A program made the translations under genes and the position numbers. Positions 5,106-6,880 of a stretch of DNA of 6,880 bases are shown one piece after another. The notes under the pieces are model-generated. The model made no database searches. It had not been told where the DNA came from and was given only the letters and a program-made list of their open reading frames with translations. This stretch comes from Candidatus Aminicenantota bacterium (GTDB lineage: Bacteria; Acidobacteriota; Aminicenantia; JAMOAD01), in contig JALXDT010000104.1 of the NCBI GenBank assembly GCA_027070475.1, positions 1 through 6,880 of the forward strand. The letters run 5' to 3'. Position 1 is the first letter of the stretch. Each line of letters begins with the position of its first letter.

Positions 5106-6880
5106 TTAATCTCTCTTTTTAAAGGTTGAATGGGAAGAGGATGAATGAGAGGAAGAAGAGGAGTGTGAAACAGTGGAATGTGAGCTTGAGCTTGAATATC
5201 CTCTTGATCTTGTCCAAGAATGGGAGCCGCTGCTTGAAGAGTAGGATTTATATGATCGTGGGCTCGAATAAGAGTATCTTTTGTAAGGAGAATAGGATTT
5301 ATATGATTTTGAACTTGAAGAATAACTTTTAGGAGAGGAATAGTAACCATATGACCTGCTTTTGTAATATGATTTAGATTTATTTGATGATGAAAAAGCT
5401 TTATTTTTAAACCTACTCCAGAAACTGCTGCTTCTCTTGTTATAATTGGAAGAATAGTTGCTTGAATAAGAATATCTCTTGTTATAATAACTCTTACTTT
5501 TATTATAGCTGCTTCCATATCCGCTATAGTATTTATTATACGAATTTTTGCTTGAGGAGTAATTACCATAAGGACTTGTTCCACTGTTTGAATAAGTGTA
5601 AGATCTCTTTTTACTATATCTTGAAGAATAATACCCTCCATAATAGGGATTCTTTTTATAATATCTGCTTGTATATCTGCCCTGTCCATAATTATTTGAA
5701 GAATAAGTGCTATTAGAATAGCTATTGTTTCCATAATAGGAAGAATAATACTCTTCCTTTTTCTTTTTTATCTTCTTCTTTGTAGAAGAAGAGCTACTGG
5801 AACTGCTGGACGATGATACTGTTGAACTACCTGTGTAAGATTTCTTTTTTATAACTTTCTTGGAACCAGAACTTGATATAGAGCTATTGGACCCTGTTTT
5901 TGAATAACTACTCTTTTTTCTTATAACAGTTGAACTTCCAGATGATGAATTAGGCCTCGAATATGAAGAAGATCCTGAACTTTTCTTTATAATCTTAACA
6001 GAAGAACCTCTTTTACCTGTAACAGTGAAAGACTCTCTTTTTACAGATGTGATTTTCCTAAAGGTAGGTGCAGGTTTAACAATCTTAACTGTTGTGCTTG
6101 AGTATTTAATAGTTGTAGTCTTTATTACCGGAGTATAATTTCTTTTAAGTATTACCTTATTCCCAACTCTTACTTTTTTGAGGGTTTGGGCAGCAAAAGG
6201 TTGAGCTCCCAAAGGTCTTAAAGATATTTTCTGCAAAGAGACTTTTCTTAAAGAACCTGCGTTAATTGCTACCCTTGAAATATTTCTCGCCATCAAAGAA
6301 CTTTTCTTCAGGACAACAACGGAACGAGCAGTCAAAGGAATCCTTGAGTAATGCCTTACCCAGACATTATTAATGACAATGACAGGTCTTCCATACCAAT
6401 CAATTGGTGCCCAACCTATATAATCACCATAATAAAACCAGTCAACCCACGCAGGTCCCCATCTATAACCCGGAGCCCAGATCCAACCATACATAGGATC
6501 CCACATCCATCTTCCATAATGATATGTGTACCACCAGGGATCATAAGAAACCCATGTCCATCCATAAGGATATACCCATGTCCATCTTCCATTATAGTAT
6601 GGTCTCCAGGTAGATATTACTCTCACAGGCCTCCAGCAGTAGCCATAATCACTTGTATAAACCCACCTTCCATTATCATAAAACTCATCTTCATAGGAAG
6701 AGAGAACTTCAGGCAAATAGCTGTCTTCATATCTATTTCTTCTTCTATTATCAAGCTTCTCTCTGAAAGTATTGTCTCTGAAAGTATTCCATTGATCAAA
6801 ATCATCTTCTGAAGAAGAGTACAAATAAACAGGTCTTGAAATAAACCTACCATTATCAACCCTTATCTTTTGAGATCTTC
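5106..6880 (-). CDS. FecR/DUF6600-like protein with Trp-rich domain and Ser/Tyr/Lys-rich tail (5' end cut by window edge)
   Basis: The frame stays open through 6880, so the true start is off-window. A TTG at 6824 is not a credible start, because 18 coding residues continue upstream (RVDNGRFISRP...) and fit the end of a FecR-like domain. Counting from that TTG: the DDFDQWNTFRDN segment (7-18) and YLPEVLSSY (36-44) match, from memory, the linker of FecR/DUF6600-type proteins. Then comes an aromatic domain (about 50-145) with three GRW units at 52, 79 and 104 and 19 Trp in about 105 residues, including YPYGWTWVSYDPW and WGPAWVDW. A basic linker (160-280) precedes a low-complexity tail (281-572) of about 114 Ser, 47 Tyr and 38 Lys with only three acidic residues, plus an 11-Ser run (337-347). 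Family members are usually predicted to be exported; no signal peptide is in view. Function is unknown; a surface or envelope role is inference. The gene ends 38 bp before the shared terminator. Confidence 0.85.
   Translation of the reverse strand, partial: RSQKIRVDNGRFISRPVYLYSSSEDDFDQWNTFRDNTFREKLDNRRRNRYEDSYLPEVLSSYEDEFYDNGRWVYTSDYGYCWRPVRVISTWRPYYNGRWTWVYPYGWTWVSYDPWWYTYHYGRWMWDPMYGWIWAPGYRWGPAWVDWFYYGDYIGWAPIDWYGRPVIVINNVWVRHYSRIPLTARSVVVLKKSSLMARNISRVAINAGSLRKVSLQKISLRPLGAQPFAAQTLKKVRVGNKVILKRNYTPVIKTTTIKYSSTTVKIVKPAPTFRKITSVKRESFTVTGKRGSSVKIIKKSSGSSSYSRPNSSSGSSTVIRKKSSYSKTGSNSSISSSGSKKVIKKKSYTGSSTVSSSSSSSSSSSTKKKIKKKKEEYYSSYYGNNSYSNSTYSSNNYGQGRYTSRYYKKNPYYGGYYSSRYSKKRSYTYSNSGTSPYGNYSSSKNSYNKYYSGYGSSYNKSKSYYNKRYSYSSNYSSNYNKRSSSFWSRFKNKAFSSSNKSKSYYKSRSYGYYSSPKSYSSSSKSYKSYSPYKRYSYSSPRSYKSYSSSSGSHSWTRSRGYSSSSSHSTVSHSSSSSHSSSSHSTFKKRD
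5242..5307 (-). repeat. 51-bp-spaced direct repeat in the low-complexity tail
   Basis: The 15-mer TAGGATTTATATGAT (plus-strand reading) occurs at 5242-5256 and again at 5293-5307, exactly 51 bp (17 codons) apart. It encodes the two SYKSYS-type units near the protein's C terminus (around residues 507-512 and 524-529). The sequence between the copies is not itself repeated closely, so this is either an old tandem duplication or convergent simple-sequence growth. Confidence 0.6.

Noticed and set aside
5078..5734. A 218-codon minus-strand open frame overlapping the tail of the FecR-like gene in another frame
   Set aside because: It is Ile/Leu/Gln-rich without any recognisable domain, starts inside the longer gene, and is kept open by the repeated Ser and Tyr codons of that gene, which rarely create stops in this frame. 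I see no ribosome binding site that would argue for dual coding.
6351..6812. A 153-codon plus-strand open frame rich in Pro and Ile
   Set aside because: It is the antisense of the Trp-rich block: complementary Trp codons (CCA) read as Pro, so the odd composition is a shadow.
6822..6824. TTG as start codon of the FecR-like gene
   Set aside because: Coding sequence continues in frame to the window edge with residues typical of the end of a FecR-like region, and no Shine-Dalgarno precedes the TTG. The gene is 5'-partial.

Overview
The window is about 6.9 kb from a low-GC bacterial chromosome. It carries five genes: two complete minus-strand housekeeping genes (rpsO and pnp), two minus-strand pseudopilin-like genes downstream of them (the second cut by the left edge), one plus-strand transporter gene of the CstA family, and a long minus-strand gene for a Trp-rich then Ser/Tyr/Lys-rich protein cut by the right edge. 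There are no RNA genes, CRISPR arrays, insertion sequences or phage genes that I can support. The AT-rich composition, the Lys/Glu/Ile-rich proteins, the tandem pair of GspG-like pseudopilins, and the FecR-type protein with a GRW/Trp-rich domain all resemble Acidobacteriota/Aminicenantes-type genomes. That assignment is inferred from memory of family patterns and is not proven.

Region 1-3202 (minus strand) reads as one operon: promoter, rpsO, pnp, GspG-like 1, GspG-like 2. rpsO starts with GTG behind a perfect AGGAGG and is followed after 12 nt by pnp. The pnp stop codon overlaps the next start codon by one base, and the two pseudopilin genes also overlap. No terminator is visible inside, so ribosomal protein S15, the RNA-degrading PNPase and the secretion/pilus-type pseudopilins appear to be co-transcribed.

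Region 3148-3403 is the divergent intergenic space. It holds a good sigma70-like promoter on each strand and, between them, two inverted repeats. One is a dyad centred about 60 bp upstream of the predicted cstA start of transcription, an activator-like position.

Region 3404-5067 is a CstA-family transporter gene. Its last codons and stop codon form the left arm and loop of a 14-bp stem-loop that can terminate transcription from both sides. Region 5106-6880 converges on that terminator and encodes the visible C-terminal part of a FecR/DUF6600-like protein: the end of a probable FecR region, a block with 19 Trp in about 105 residues, a basic linker, and a roughly 290-residue low-complexity tail that is about 39% Ser and 16% Tyr by hand count.

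Most of the window is ordinary. The parts most worth a second look are the Ser/Tyr/Lys tail of the right-hand protein, the coupling of pseudopilin genes to rpsO-pnp, and the dyad in front of cstA.
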